Of a stretch of DNA of 63,866 bases, positions 20,480 through 31,277 are shown piece after piece. The notes under the pieces were generated by a model. It was not told the DNA's origin. It made no database searches and saw only the letters and a list, made by a program, of their open reading frames with translations. Position 1 is the stretch's first letter. Each line of letters opens with the position of its first letter. Where the stretch lies: NCBI GenBank assembly GCA_023807065.1, contig JAJJLU010003511.1:1-63866 (forward strand), given 5' to 3'. This stretch comes from Isotricha intestinalis. Taxonomy: Eukaryota > Ciliophora > Litostomatea > Vestibuliferida > Isotrichidae. The position numbers and the translations under genes were made by a program.

Positions 20480-21439
20480 TTATTGTCCTGTAATAACATC
20501 ATTAACACTTCTTAAACCCGTATTAGTATTAGTATTTCCAACTTGAATGCCTCCATTAGGATTCCAAGGTCCAATATCAGAATAAAGGCATCCCCCTTCA
20601 ATAAATTCACATTTGCATTTTCCATTAATACATTCAGGAATATTATTTTCATCAATATATTTGAGTAACTCAGTAATATAGCTTCCTCCAAGCATATGAA
20701 TCTTACCTGCAGTTTTAGGATCCATAAATCCTTTAACAATTGCCCAAAGTGCTTTAAATAGCCACCCTGTATTTAAAAGCATCATTTGACCAAGCATTTC
20801 AGGGTAATAATCTTGTCCGATATTTGTTGCTAATTGAACAAAACTTCTTGTTTTTCCTACTAGTGATGTTACTCCTAAACCATTACAATCTAATATTGTT
20901 AATGATTGTTCAATTGGCTTTTTCATTGCTGCTGAACAACCTGGAAATCTCCATTTCATTAATCTTTCATATTCTCTTACATAATATTTTACCATTCTCT
21001 CTTCTGTTGTCACTTTAAATAATTTTCCTACATCTAATTTACTTAGTAATTCTATATATATTGGACGGCCTATTTTATCTACTTTATGATAACCATGAGG
21101 ATATATTTTTTTAACTTCTAATATTTCGTTAAAATCAAAACTTGTTCTTATTTCATCTACATGTTCATCAATACGCCATTTTAAAAATTTTTGAAACATT
21201 ATTGTTGTTTTTTCTAAATCAAATTTTCTGGCTCTTAGAAAACGAAGAAGATATAAATCATCATATGTTTGGAAATCTGTAATTATATTTTTTGATTGAA
21301 GTTCTATTTTCCATTTTTGAAGTGCATCATATTGTTCTTGGTTTAAACTATCATAAAATCCTCCTGAGTTTTTATCATTTGATGTTACTTTTATTCCGTC
21401 TAAGTATGTTATTGGAGATGGGAAAGAAGATGATTCCAT
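20480..21439 (-). CDS. Sec14-like CRAL-TRIO lipid-transfer protein
   Basis: This 319-aa cytosolic protein has an N-terminal CRAL-TRIO helical domain (about 36-90: DLYLLRFLRARKFDLEK) and the lipid-binding domain (about 108-285). Hallmarks are PHGYHKVDKIGRPIYIE, LTILDCNGLGV, DYYPEMLGQMMLLN and the end of the fold at HMLGGSYITELLKYID. Sec14 proteins exchange phosphatidylinositol and phosphatidylcholine and support phosphoinositide signalling and Golgi traffic. Length and domain order match yeast Sec14. The last 25 residues (NPNGGIQVGNTNTNTGLRSV) are a low-complexity tail. Single exon, TAA stop. Confidence 0.95.
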   Translation of the reverse strand: MESSSFPSPITYLDGIKVTSNDKNSGGFYDSLNQEQYDALQKWKIELQSKNIITDFQTYDDLYLLRFLRARKFDLEKTTIMFQKFLKWRIDEHVDEIRTSFDFNEILEVKKIYPHGYHKVDKIGRPIYIELLSKLDVGKLFKVTTEERMVKYYVREYERLMKWRFPGCSAAMKKPIEQSLTILDCNGLGVTSLVGKTRSFVQLATNIGQDYYPEMLGQMMLLNTGWLFKALWAIVKGFMDPKTAGKIHMLGGSYITELLKYIDENNIPECINGKCKCEFIEGGCLYSDIGPWNPNGGIQVGNTNTNTGLRSVNDVITGQ

Positions 21440-22111
21440 TTTTTTATATAGTTTTTTTGTTTGATTGAGCTTTTAAAACGTTAATAATTTTTAATTTTTT
21501 TATGTTATTTTAAAAAAGTATTTATATTTATTTTTCTATTAATTATTTTTTTGAATATTTTTCTATAAGGATATAATAAAATATTTAAAATATTTTTAAA
21601 TTTTTTTTTGGTTGTGTAATGACTTGTTGTTTTGCTTTTTTAATTTGAAAGCATTTTAAAATTTGATTTTCTTTTTTTTATTTTTATTATAACTCATAAT
21701 TTAATAGAAAAGATTTAAATCTTTTAATTCAATATTATAGAGAAAGTTTTTAATGAAAGTTGGATAACTATTTTTTTTTTAATCTTACTTGTCCACAAGT
21801 ATTCTACATTTATTTGAGCTAGTATATAGATATTCATATCGATATTTCCCTAAAATAACTACAATAGTTCAATAATTAATTTCTAAAAAATGGTGTAGAA
21901 TTTATTAATATTAAAATTTCTTATTGAAGACACTCATATAAATAAGCCTTTAAGTGTTGTGTGTAATTTATAAGCAATTGCACTTTAAAAATTTTTAAAT
22001 TATCTAAAACTGCATAACTTAAATATTATTAGAGGATAAAAGAAGACATCAATATAAAAAAAGTGAAAAAATATTTAAAAAACAATAATAAAAAAAAAAT
22101 AAATTTATACC
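21440..22111. other. Intergenic region, about 670 bp
   Basis: Spacer between two minus-strand genes, holding the Sec14-like promoter. Positions about 21780-22050 are less AT-rich than usual intergenic DNA and a minus-strand frame there looks protein-like apart from stops. The stop frequency equals the chance expectation, so no gene is called. No small RNA recognised. Confidence 0.4.
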
Positions 22112-23314
22112 TCAATAATCACTAAAAAAATAAGGAGGAGCAGGAATATTAGTTTGTAAAGTACAACCCCCAACATGTAAAAGTGAAATCGCAGCATAAA
22201 TGGGTCCTTCTTTTAAATCTTCACTTTGAAAACCAATTCCAAAATATTCACCATCTAAAGCAAAACTTAAAATTCCTTTATTCATATCTAAAAAAACTCC
22301 TAAAGTTCCATTTTTCTTAAATTTTTTTCCATAATTAATTCCAGTAGCATTATTAGAATGTCTTAATTGTCCAATACCATAAAAAGCATAACCAAAATCA
22401 TAATCACTGAAAGAAGTATCATAATTAAAATTAATATTTTTAGTTATTCCAATTTTTAATTCATTTTCAGTTCTTCTATCTGCAATTATTTCAAAATAAT
22501 GAACTCCATTCATAAAAGGTTTATTTGAAACTATTGATCTAAAAGCATAACATGATTCATTTAAAAATAAACTTTCTCCATTATTATATATTTGAATTCC
22601 TTGACCTTTATTTTCATTATCCCATTTAAATCCTGTTATTCCTGGAGAATAATCTAAATCATTTATTGATATTTGATTATTCCCACTTATAGCTTTTATC
22701 ATATTTTTCAAATTATTTATTCTTTTATTACAATCTTTATGTAAATTTTCATTTATTGTATTTGTTACAAAATTATGAAACCAATCACATAATTCTTCTG
22801 GTTTTAATTTTTTAGAAATTTGTTGAAAAATAAAAGAATATTTACACATTTCACTACAAAATTTATATTCAATTCCTCCGTTATCATTATCTTTATAAAT
22901 AATTAATTTTTCACTTGGTTTTAAACATTTTTCATTTTGACATTTTGGTAAACCACAAATTTCTTCATGTGATTCATATTGTTCTAAATTCATAAATTTA
23001 TTACAATTTTCATTAGGGCATTTTACTTGTAAAGTATATAATATATTTTTAATAACTTTCCCAATTGGTCTCATTATACTTTCTCTTAAATCATTTTTTT
23101 TACATCTCATAGGACATTCACATGTATTATTTCTATTTCTTTCTTCCCATTGTTTAAGACAACTTTCACAATATAATGTTCCACATACTGTACATTCTTT
23201 AGGTTGACGAACTACATTATTACATATTGTACAAATAAAATCTGGATTTATTGGATTTGTAAATATTTTAACATCAAAACCACCAAATTTTTTCGTTGGA
23301 ATTTGTATTTCCAT
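22112..23314 (-). CDS. RING-finger plus SPRY-domain protein (putative E3 ligase)
   Basis: This 400-aa protein has an N-terminal RING-like finger (Cys28, 31, 41, 44, 49, 52, 65-71; motif FICTICNNVVRQP) and further zinc-binding motifs of TRAF type (VKCPNENCNKFMNLEQYESH, residues about 98-131). A Cys-rich segment then leads into a B30.2/SPRY domain (about 235-395: GVHYFEIIADRRTENELKIG; GTLGVFLDMNKGILSFALDG). Such proteins usually act as ubiquitin ligases with SPRY as the substrate reader. The stop is TGA. It is head-to-head with the Tctex1 light-chain gene, 124 bases between ATGs. Confidence 0.9.
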   Translation of the reverse strand: MEIQIPTKKFGGFDVKIFTNPINPDFICTICNNVVRQPKECTVCGTLYCESCLKQWEERNRNNTCECPMRCKKNDLRESIMRPIGKVIKNILYTLQVKCPNENCNKFMNLEQYESHEEICGLPKCQNEKCLKPSEKLIIYKDNDNGGIEYKFCSEMCKYSFIFQQISKKLKPEELCDWFHNFVTNTINENLHKDCNKRINNLKNMIKAISGNNQISINDLDYSPGITGFKWDNENKGQGIQIYNNGESLFLNESCYAFRSIVSNKPFMNGVHYFEIIADRRTENELKIGITKNINFNYDTSFSDYDFGYAFYGIGQLRHSNNATGINYGKKFKKNGTLGVFLDMNKGILSFALDGEYFGIGFQSEDLKEGPIYAAISLLHVGGCTLQTNIPAPPYFFSDY

Positions 23315-23438
23315 TTTTTTTATATTTTTTATATAAACTAAATAGAATTAATTTAAATAATTTTTTTCTAAATTTAAATTCATTCATTAAATATTTCTTT
23401 TTGTTTATTTTTTTAATTTTAATAAAAAATATAATTAA

Positions 23439-23771
23439 ATGTCAAAAGAAGCAAAATTTTCAACTATAAAAGATGATGCAGGAGCTATCATAAATGATAT
23501 AATTCATAAGAAATTATATGGTAAAACTTATGATCAAAAAGAATCAAAACAATATTGTAATGAAATAGTTGAAGAAGTTTTAAAAGAACTTTCAGAGAAA
23601 TTTAAAGGATTGAAATTTATGACTGATGTTACAATAGTTCAAAAAGGAGATGGAGCACTTCATTTTTCTTCTTCTTCTTGTTGGAATCCTGAAACTGATG
23701 GTTCTACTCTTGTTAAATTTGAAAATGATTATTTTCATGCTTTTGTAGGACTTTATGGTTTTTCTGAATAA
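23439..23771 (+). CDS. DYNLT1: Tctex1-type dynein light chain
   Basis: This 110-aa protein matches the full length of the Tctex1/DYNLT family. It has an N-terminal helix region (AGAIINDIIHKKLYGKTYD), a central helix (YCNEIVEEVLKELSEKFKGL) and the C-terminal beta strands (FMTDVTIVQKGDGALHFSSS; FHAFVGLYGFSE). These light chains dimerise on the dynein intermediate chain in cytoplasmic and axonemal dyneins. Single exon, TAA stop. Its divergent promoter is shared with the RING-SPRY gene. Confidence 0.95.
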   Translation: MSKEAKFSTIKDDAGAIINDIIHKKLYGKTYDQKESKQYCNEIVEEVLKELSEKFKGLKFMTDVTIVQKGDGALHFSSSSCWNPETDGSTLVKFENDYFHAFVGLYGFSE

Positions 23772-24529
23772 TAATCATTTAATGTTTTTATTTTTCATTT
23801 AAAAAATGTATTATAATTCTTTCTGTTTTATTTTCATATAAATTTTTATTTGAAGTTAATAATATATATTTATCTTTTTTTTCTCATTTTATTTTACTTT
23901 TTTCTATATTTTTAATTTTCAGTTTTTATTTATATTATTTTCTTTAGGTAATTTATATCATTTTTTTCTTATTGGAAAGTATTTTCTTTCTCATATTGCT
24001 CATATAAAAAAGGAAAAAAACAAAAATAAAATAAATAATATTTTGTTGAAACTACTAATATAAAATTTTACAATGAATTAAACCAATTAAATGATGTTTA
24101 TTAAATTTTGATTCTATTAATGTGTTAATTTAGTGATTTTGATTTTTCTTTTTTCTCCTTATATTGACTATTAGTAAAGGTATATTGAATTTAATAATAT
24201 TGTGATCTGGTTTAAATGTTCTTTTACTTGGATATTCTTTTAGTTACTTTCTTGTAAGTTTGATAAAACTTTTCTAATTGTTTTTCCACTTTTATTCAAT
24301 TTTTTTTTATTTTATTTAATTATTTTTTTGATGTTATCAAACATTTAATATTTAATTAAATATTTATTTTTTTAAATGGTAAAGAATACTATTTTATTTA
24401 TAGTTTGTAGAATTTTTTTAGATTTTATTATATATATTAATTTGAAATTTTATTATTATAATATATATATTTTATATAAAATATAAAATTTATCATAATT
24501 GAATAATTAGTTTCTTTAATAATAATAAT
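23772..24529. other. Intergenic region, about 760 bp
   Basis: Convergent AT/T-rich spacer downstream of the light-chain gene. I looked for snRNA-like or tRNA-like GC-richer blocks and coding remnants and saw none. Confidence 0.4.
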
Positions 24530-25261
24530 TCATAAATTTTGATTATCTGAATTATTTTTAAAAAATATACCATTATTTTTTGATTTTGTTAAATTTAATT
24601 TTCTTATTATTCCGCATTTTATAAGTTTTTGACTCATATTTTTGTTGATTCTAAAATTATCATTTATTAGATTTATTGTTCCATTCTTTTTATATTGTTT
24701 CTCAAAAGAAAAATTTTTCTGAGAATTTATTTTTCTCACGTTTTTCATAATTTTTTGATTTTCTCCAAAAGTTTGATGTTCCACAACTTGAGAAGATAAT
24801 CTATTTTTTAATCTCATAATTTTTAAGTTAAATATATTTGATTGACTTGAGCATTTTTTTAAGTTTTTATTATTCTTTAAATAAAGATCATGATTGTTAG
24901 TAATATTCAATAATTTCGAAGAAGAGTTTTTATTCATTAATTCCAAATTTGTGAGTTGAGGTAAATGAGGAGATAAAGTAATATTTTTTTTAATTTTTTT
25001 TATCCTTCTAGTTTGTATTCCTTTATCAATATAAATTTTTTTAGATATCTTGTTTTTGTCTATTTGCTCAAAAATTGTATTAGAATTTACATTTAAAATT
25101 ATTTTATTTTTTTTATAATCCATTAAAGCTTTTCTTAATCCTTGGTTTGATACAACTTTTAACATATTGTCTATTTTTGATGATAGATTAAATGGCTTAG
25201 GATATATAATTTGAATATTATAATTATTGTAGATAACTGGATTAAAATCTTTTTGAGCCAT
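24530..25261 (-). CDS. Uncharacterised basic protein, 243 aa
   Basis: An intact frame starts MAQKDFNPVIYNNYNIQIIY and ends in TGA. It is rich in Lys, Asn, Ile and Ser, mostly without a fold I can recognise. The N-terminal 55 residues (KPFNLSSKIDNMLKVVSNQG; LRKALMDYKKNK) look best ordered. There is no signal peptide or membrane helix. It lies about 180 bases from the end of the TmcB-like gene, on the same strand. Confidence 0.65.
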   Translation of the reverse strand: MAQKDFNPVIYNNYNIQIIYPKPFNLSSKIDNMLKVVSNQGLRKALMDYKKNKIILNVNSNTIFEQIDKNKISKKIYIDKGIQTRRIKKIKKNITLSPHLPQLTNLELMNKNSSSKLLNITNNHDLYLKNNKNLKKCSSQSNIFNLKIMRLKNRLSSQVVEHQTFGENQKIMKNVRKINSQKNFSFEKQYKKNGTINLINDNFRINKNMSQKLIKCGIIRKLNLTKSKNNGIFFKNNSDNQNL

Positions 25262-25442
25262 GATTATTAATTCATTGAATTTTTTTATTATTAAATATTT
25301 TTCGAAATAATTATCAATATATTTTTAAATAAAATTTATCAAAATTCTATTAAATTTTTATATACAGAAGTTATTAATTATTATTTAAAAAAATAAGTTT
25401 TATATTATAATGAAAAGTTTTATTTATTTTAATATAAAGTTA

Positions 25443-28400
25443 TTATCCAGTTTCCCTTTTTCTTTCCTTTTCTTCTTCTTCTTTTTCAAATAATTGACAA
25501 ATAAATTCATTAGGAATTATACTAGTTAATAATTCATTTCTAGATTTCTTATATTTTGATATGAATAAAACACTAATGTTTTCACAAATAAATAATATTA
25601 ATGATGTTAAAACAAAAATTGCAAAAACAATTATTGATAAAGTAGAATAACTTTTAATTCTAGACTTAAAATTATTTTTTAACACATTACAAATTACAAA
25701 AATACTTTGTCTAAGGACATATTGTGTCATTAATTGAATAAATTCTAATTTATTATCATCTAAATATGAAAGAATAACATCTTTTGTTTTATTTAAAATA
25801 AAAAAATTATTAAATTTATCTCTCAAATAAAAATCTTCGTAAAGTATTATTCCAATTAAAGGTTTATTCAAAATTAAAGTCATATTATATAAAGTATCAG
25901 TTTTTGAACAAATTTCATCGTTTAATAAAGTTAAATTATTTGATAAACGATATTTTCCAATTATTTTAGTTAATAATAAATTACAAATTGAAATTTCATT
26001 ATCAAAATCAAAAATTAAATCATCGAAATTATTTAATGCAGTTTCAAAAATAAATTTTTGTATTTTTTCTTCATTTTCAATAGATGCATTATAACTTTTT
26101 TCAAAAAATTGAATATCAGTATTAATATTATCTGTACTTAAATCAGTTGAAGATTTTAAAACTATATTTTTAAAAGAGATTATAGAATTTGAAGTATAAG
26201 AAAATCTTCTTTGATAAAAATCTAAAATATTAAGAATATTATTAATATAGCTTTTAATTTTATTATCCATTAAAATTAAACAAATAAAAAAAGCAATAAT
26301 AAATAATGCAAGTAATGAAAAAACAAGAACTGTAAAAATTAATAAAGTTTTAGATTTTACAATTGTGATTTGTTTTTCTCCATTTTCATCGTCTAAAATT
26401 CTTTTTCTATCAAATCCAATTCTTTTTCTTCTATTATCTTCATTAAATCTTTTATATTTATTAATTAATTCTTCATCACTATTTTTAATTTTGCTAACTC
26501 TACCAGAACTATAATTCATTATAATACTTTGAGAATTAGAATTTTGTTTTTTTAATTTTGTACTTATGGAATATTCTGAATTATTTACATTACCATTAAT
26601 AATTGTATTATCAGCTTTAATATTATTCATTAAATTTGTTGCATTTCTATTTATAGATATATTTGAAACTTCTTTATTAACTGATGATTGTGCTTTAACT
26701 AAAATTGGAGTTTGAACCAATGATTTTTTTTTCAACTTTGAAGACATCATTGAACAAACTAAATTAAATAATTTACTTTGATCTAAAGAATAAAATTCCT
26801 TTAATTTATGAAGTCCATTTGAATTTATATCTACTTTTAATTTATTTAATATTTTTAAAAATTTATCGCAAATTACACTTTCTTTCACTCCACAATTGAA
26901 ATCTATTAAAACAAAAAAGTCAAAGATTTTATCATCTAAAGCAAAAGCTTTAGTATATTTTGAAAAAATTAAAGCAGATAAAATTATAGTATAAACAATT
27001 GCTGCAATACAAATAATTAAAATTTTTAATACTTCTTTTTTTGTTCTATTTTTAATTTGAGAAACTAAAGATTGTATTACTTCATTCTCATTTGAATAAA
27101 TAATATTATTTCCATTTATGAAAATATCTAAAATTCTAACTTCAAAATCATTTAAACTAAAAGTACTTGTATTTAAATAAAATTCTGGATTAAACAATTC
27201 TAAAATTCTATGTTTATTTACAAGAAAATAATCACTATTATTATATTGGAGATATTTATCATAATTTGAAATTAAAGTATCAAAAGCTGAATTATAAGTC
27301 ATTGAATGAGAAAATAATTTATGATTTGCATCATAATTTTGAAAAATAAAATATTTATCTTCTGGATTATCATGATATCTTAATTCTATTTTATTTTCTT
27401 CATCTAATATTTCTTGTTGAAAAGTTTTAATTTCTAAAACATCATATTGAATAATTTGTAAAATTTTATCTGCAGTTAAATTAAATTCAGGATAATTATT
27501 ACATTGAGAAATATTATTTGCAATTTCAATATGCCAAAATGTGTTCATTAATAAATTTGAGATTAAGTCTCTTCTATAAATTATTAAAAATAAAATATTA
27601 TGGTATGTGTTTAAAAATTTAATAAAATTATTTCTAAAAATGATTCCTAATATTATTATAATAAGTAAACCCAAAATTAAAAGTAAAAATAAAATTTGAA
27701 TAAATTTATAAGCAGCTGAATTTTTTGGAGTATTTTCTTGAATAATAATTTCTTTTCTAATTCTTAATTTTTCTGCATTTAAATTTATTTTTGAATTATT
27801 GATTTTAGTTGTTGATAAAGCTTCATTTGAAGCAGGTTCATTATTATTTTCTTGATTTACTTTAATTTGAGGTTTACCTTCAATAATTGAAGAAAGAGAA
27901 TTTTTTGGAAGTTTATTTTTTCTAACTGGTGAATTTTCCTTAATTGGTTTTATAATTGAGGTTATTTCATTATTACTTAATTTTTTTTTATCATAAAAAG
28001 ATAAATTACCAGTTAATTTATTATTATTTTCTATTGGGATATTATCTTTACTTTTTCCAACATTGCTAGAAACATTTAAAAAATAACTTTTCCTTTTTTC
28101 TTTTTCTGCCTCTATTTGAGGAATAGAAAAAGAATCAATCGGATAATAATATTTAATTATAAATAATTTCATATATAATTTATTTCCTTCAAATCCTTTA
28201 TTATTATGAGTAGAATTAATTTGATAAATTTCTTGAATTAAATGATGCTCTTTAAATATATTAGGAATAATAATAGATTTAATTTCTTCTCTTAATCTTG
28301 AAATAGGAATATTATTATTAGAATAGTAATTATTTGCTAAATTATAATTATTATTTAATATATTTCCATCATTACCTTTTTCATCATTTCCTTCAAATGA

Positions 28401-31241
28401 ATCATCATAATAATTAGCATTACAAATCCATTTATTAATAGGAACTCCTCTATTTGCCATATCATTTATTCTCTTATTAATACTTAAAAATAAACCATAT
28501 TCATCATTTGTAAATTCTTCCATTAAACATGAAGTATCTACTTCACATTCAGTTAAAAATTTATTAGAATTATTTCCACCATCATTTGTAGTTGTGTTTG
28601 TTGAATATAAAAATTTTTTTAATTCAGGTGATAATTCAAATAAATTACATTTTCTTTTATCAATTGTTATTTTTGTTTTCCAACCATTTCTTACTAAGTT
28701 TGGTATACCTAAATAAGTATTGGCATTTTTATCAACAGATTCAATTGAACCATCTTCGTTTATTAAAACAAAACATAATTTAGTTTTTATTTTAATTTCT
28801 GGATTTTTATATAATAAAAAGGTATTATCAATAACTTTACTAACCATAGCAAAAATTTCAATTCCATTTTTAATTTTAGGTATTTTATTAATATAAACTA
28901 AAACAGGAATTAAAAAATCATTAGAATTAATAAAAAAATTAGCTCTTGTTAAATTAATATAATATTCTTTATTCGTTTGAATATAAGCTCTAATAAATTC
29001 ATTATGTCTAGCAGCAACAACAGGAGGGATAATTCTATTGATTTTTAACTTAGATAAATCATTTCTTGAAAAAGAAAGTAAATTACTTATTTTATTATTA
29101 CACCATTTTATTTTTCCTATTTCTTGTGGATTACAACTTACTATCATCAATCCTACTTCTTCTATATTTGTCATCTTATAATAATCATCATCTATAAAAT
29201 CTAAATTTACTTTTGAAACATTTCTTGATGCTTGATTTGTATATATATTTCTTAATAATAACTTTATTATGTGTTCTCCTAATTGTTCATTATTCATTAT
29301 ATTTTTTAAAAAACAACAATATAAATAAAATAAGAAAGAATTATCTTCATATAATTTTTGAATTTTATCAAAAAAATTTTGAATTTTAGAATATTTTCTA
29401 TTTATCAATTTTAATATATGATTCATATTTTCTATTGATAAAATTCCTTTTTGTTTTCCTCCAAGATACATCATCCAAAATTGTTTTAATAAATTTGTGC
29501 ATTTTGTTATTTTTCTAATAAATTTTTCATTTGATTTATCTAATTTTATTATATTTTTTATATTTTGTTGATTATGAATTGAATGAATGTCTTCTAATTC
29601 TAATTGTTCATGTAATTCTTGAAATTTTTCAAAAATATAAAATTGTTGTTTCAAACTAAATTTATTAAAACTTTCATAAAAATTTAAAAGTATAAACCAA
29701 GTTTTTGTAATATTATTTAATTTTCTTAAATAAATTTCCGCTGTTAATAATTTAAAATAAAAAGCTTTCTCATGTGATTTTATTGAATGAGTTAAAATTA
29801 TTTGACAAGCAAATTCATATAATTTATTTTGTTTATAATTTTTATTTTTATTTTCATGATTTTTCTTCTTTTTTAATTTGATTAATAATTCTCTAACACT
29901 TCCAATAATAAACATATTTAATATAGTCATTAAATATTTAACATTATTTTGAAGAATTGAATCTTGTCTTAAATTGATTTCATTTTGAGAAACATCTGGA
30001 ACTTTATTTTTAGTTAAACTTAATACTTCATCTATTTCATTATAATCATCTTTTTCTTCTTCATATTTAATATTGTAACATTGTAAAAAACCATTAACAA
30101 TTATTTTATTTAATTTTTTTTTATAATTTACTATTGTTTCAATTAAAAAAACCATTGTAGGATAATCTTCTAAATTTTTTTCTCTAGTATATAATTTATG
30201 TGTTTTTGATAATAAAATTGAATTTAATATTAAATACCCAATCAAAATTGAAGAAAAAAAAGTTAATAAAAATGAATATATATTTAATTTTTTTTCACAC
30301 ATTACATAAATAAAAAATATTATATTAAATATATTAATTGCACCAATTTGAAATATCATAAAATTTTGATAAAAATTAGAAAATTTTGATATTTCATTAT
30401 TAATTCTTCTTAATCTCATAAGAGAAAGTACAAAGAAAAGAATTAATTTTATTTTTTCTTGTTGTTTTCCTAAAAATTTAAATAAATTAAGAATAACTAA
30501 AGAAATTTTTTGTAAAACATATAAAAAATCACTAAATGAATTTTCACTTTTTCCAAAATTATTATCACTAATTAAATTACATGGATCATAAAATATACAT
30601 TGAATTATAATATAAAATAAGGATAAAAACAAAATAATAGAAGATAAAATTGTATATGATAAATGAATTCCAGTAAAACATTTACAATTATAAATATAAT
30701 TTATAGAATTTGAACAAGCAAAAGTACTTATTGAAATTGCTAAAATTATTATATCTAATATTGTTTTCATTAATTGATCTTGAAAAGAATAAAAATAATA
30801 TAGAATTTTTTTAAATCCTTTCACATTTATTACTGAGACTTTTGGAAACATAAAGTAGATAAATTCTGAATATTTTATCAAATAAAAAATAAGTATTATT
30901 ATTAGAACAAGTAAAAAGATTTTATTTCCTGGTTTTGTAATTAAATCAAAAAAATTTATATAAAAAGACATTTGTTTATCATAGTTTGTATATAGGAATT
31001 TATTTTTATCAAATTTATCATTAAAAATATTTGCATACTGTCTTATTTCATCATTTTTTAAATCTGTATAATTTACACTAAGAAAAAAAATTAAAAGAAA
31101 ATTTTCAATAAGTGATTCAATTATATAAGTTATTTTAAAGAAAAACTGATATTTATTTGATACATATGAATATTTAAATAAAGAAAATTTCAATCTTTGA
31201 CTAAAATTTTCATATACTTTATTCTCAAATGATAAAACCAT
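25443..31241 (-). CDS. TmcB-like giant PAS-domain multipass membrane protein
   Basis: This 1932-aa single-exon protein has an N-terminal cluster of transmembrane helices within about the first 350 residues and a cytosolic helical region. A PAS domain at about 690-810 follows (MIVSCNPQEIGKIKWCNNKI; NRIIPPVVAARHNEFI). Further membrane helices lie at about 1180, 1410, 1640 and 1870 with extracellular loops rich in Asn/Tyr. This architecture is that of the TmcB-like proteins that are very numerous in ciliates and also found in trichomonads. Their function is uncertain, but PAS plus multipass topology suggests a membrane sensor. Low-complexity linkers (about 1040-1170, 1500-1620) are Asn/Ser/Lys-rich. 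It ends with a Glu/Lys tail and a TAA. Only 36 bases separate its ATG from the next gene on the other strand. Confidence 0.88.
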   Translation of the reverse strand: MVLSFENKVYENFSQRLKFSLFKYSYVSNKYQFFFKITYIIESLIENFLLIFFLSVNYTDLKNDEIRQYANIFNDKFDKNKFLYTNYDKQMSFYINFFDLITKPGNKIFLLVLIIILIFYLIKYSEFIYFMFPKVSVINVKGFKKILYYFYSFQDQLMKTILDIIILAISISTFACSNSINYIYNCKCFTGIHLSYTILSSIILFLSLFYIIIQCIFYDPCNLISDNNFGKSENSFSDFLYVLQKISLVILNLFKFLGKQQEKIKLILFFVLSLMRLRRINNEISKFSNFYQNFMIFQIGAINIFNIIFFIYVMCEKKLNIYSFLLTFFSSILIGYLILNSILLSKTHKLYTREKNLEDYPTMVFLIETIVNYKKKLNKIIVNGFLQCYNIKYEEEKDDYNEIDEVLSLTKNKVPDVSQNEINLRQDSILQNNVKYLMTILNMFIIGSVRELLIKLKKKKNHENKNKNYKQNKLYEFACQIILTHSIKSHEKAFYFKLLTAEIYLRKLNNITKTWFILLNFYESFNKFSLKQQFYIFEKFQELHEQLELEDIHSIHNQQNIKNIIKLDKSNEKFIRKITKCTNLLKQFWMMYLGGKQKGILSIENMNHILKLINRKYSKIQNFFDKIQKLYEDNSFLFYLYCCFLKNIMNNEQLGEHIIKLLLRNIYTNQASRNVSKVNLDFIDDDYYKMTNIEEVGLMIVSCNPQEIGKIKWCNNKISNLLSFSRNDLSKLKINRIIPPVVAARHNEFIRAYIQTNKEYYINLTRANFFINSNDFLIPVLVYINKIPKIKNGIEIFAMVSKVIDNTFLLYKNPEIKIKTKLCFVLINEDGSIESVDKNANTYLGIPNLVRNGWKTKITIDKRKCNLFELSPELKKFLYSTNTTTNDGGNNSNKFLTECEVDTSCLMEEFTNDEYGLFLSINKRINDMANRGVPINKWICNANYYDDSFEGNDEKGNDGNILNNNYNLANNYYSNNNIPISRLREEIKSIIIPNIFKEHHLIQEIYQINSTHNNKGFEGNKLYMKLFIIKYYYPIDSFSIPQIEAEKEKRKSYFLNVSSNVGKSKDNIPIENNNKLTGNLSFYDKKKLSNNEITSIIKPIKENSPVRKNKLPKNSLSSIIEGKPQIKVNQENNNEPASNEALSTTKINNSKINLNAEKLRIRKEIIIQENTPKNSAAYKFIQILFLLLILGLLIIIILGIIFRNNFIKFLNTYHNILFLIIYRRDLISNLLMNTFWHIEIANNISQCNNYPEFNLTADKILQIIQYDVLEIKTFQQEILDEENKIELRYHDNPEDKYFIFQNYDANHKLFSHSMTYNSAFDTLISNYDKYLQYNNSDYFLVNKHRILELFNPEFYLNTSTFSLNDFEVRILDIFINGNNIIYSNENEVIQSLVSQIKNRTKKEVLKILIICIAAIVYTIILSALIFSKYTKAFALDDKIFDFFVLIDFNCGVKESVICDKFLKILNKLKVDINSNGLHKLKEFYSLDQSKLFNLVCSMMSSKLKKKSLVQTPILVKAQSSVNKEVSNISINRNATNLMNNIKADNTIINGNVNNSEYSISTKLKKQNSNSQSIIMNYSSGRVSKIKNSDEELINKYKRFNEDNRRKRIGFDRKRILDDENGEKQITIVKSKTLLIFTVLVFSLLALFIIAFFICLILMDNKIKSYINNILNILDFYQRRFSYTSNSIISFKNIVLKSSTDLSTDNINTDIQFFEKSYNASIENEEKIQKFIFETALNNFDDLIFDFDNEISICNLLLTKIIGKYRLSNNLTLLNDEICSKTDTLYNMTLILNKPLIGIILYEDFYLRDKFNNFFILNKTKDVILSYLDDNKLEFIQLMTQYVLRQSIFVICNVLKNNFKSRIKSYSTLSIIVFAIFVLTSLILFICENISVLFISKYKKSRNELLTSIIPNEFICQLFEKEEEEKERKRETG

Positions 31242-31277
31242 TTAACTTCAATAAAATTTTAAAAATTTATTTTATAA
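31242..31277. promoter_or_regulatory. 36-bp divergent intergenic spacer (shared promoter)
   Basis: The start codons of the TmcB-like gene (minus) and the small membrane-protein gene (plus) are only 36 bases apart, and the spacer is A/T-only except for one C. Any promoter must be bidirectional or extend into coding sequence. Whether both start codons are used is not proven. Confidence 0.5.

Noticed and set aside
21780..22050. Minus-strand frame that reads protein-like if TAA, TAG and TGA are ignored
   Set aside because: About 8 stops in 90 codons equals the chance expectation for this base composition; no recognisable motif.
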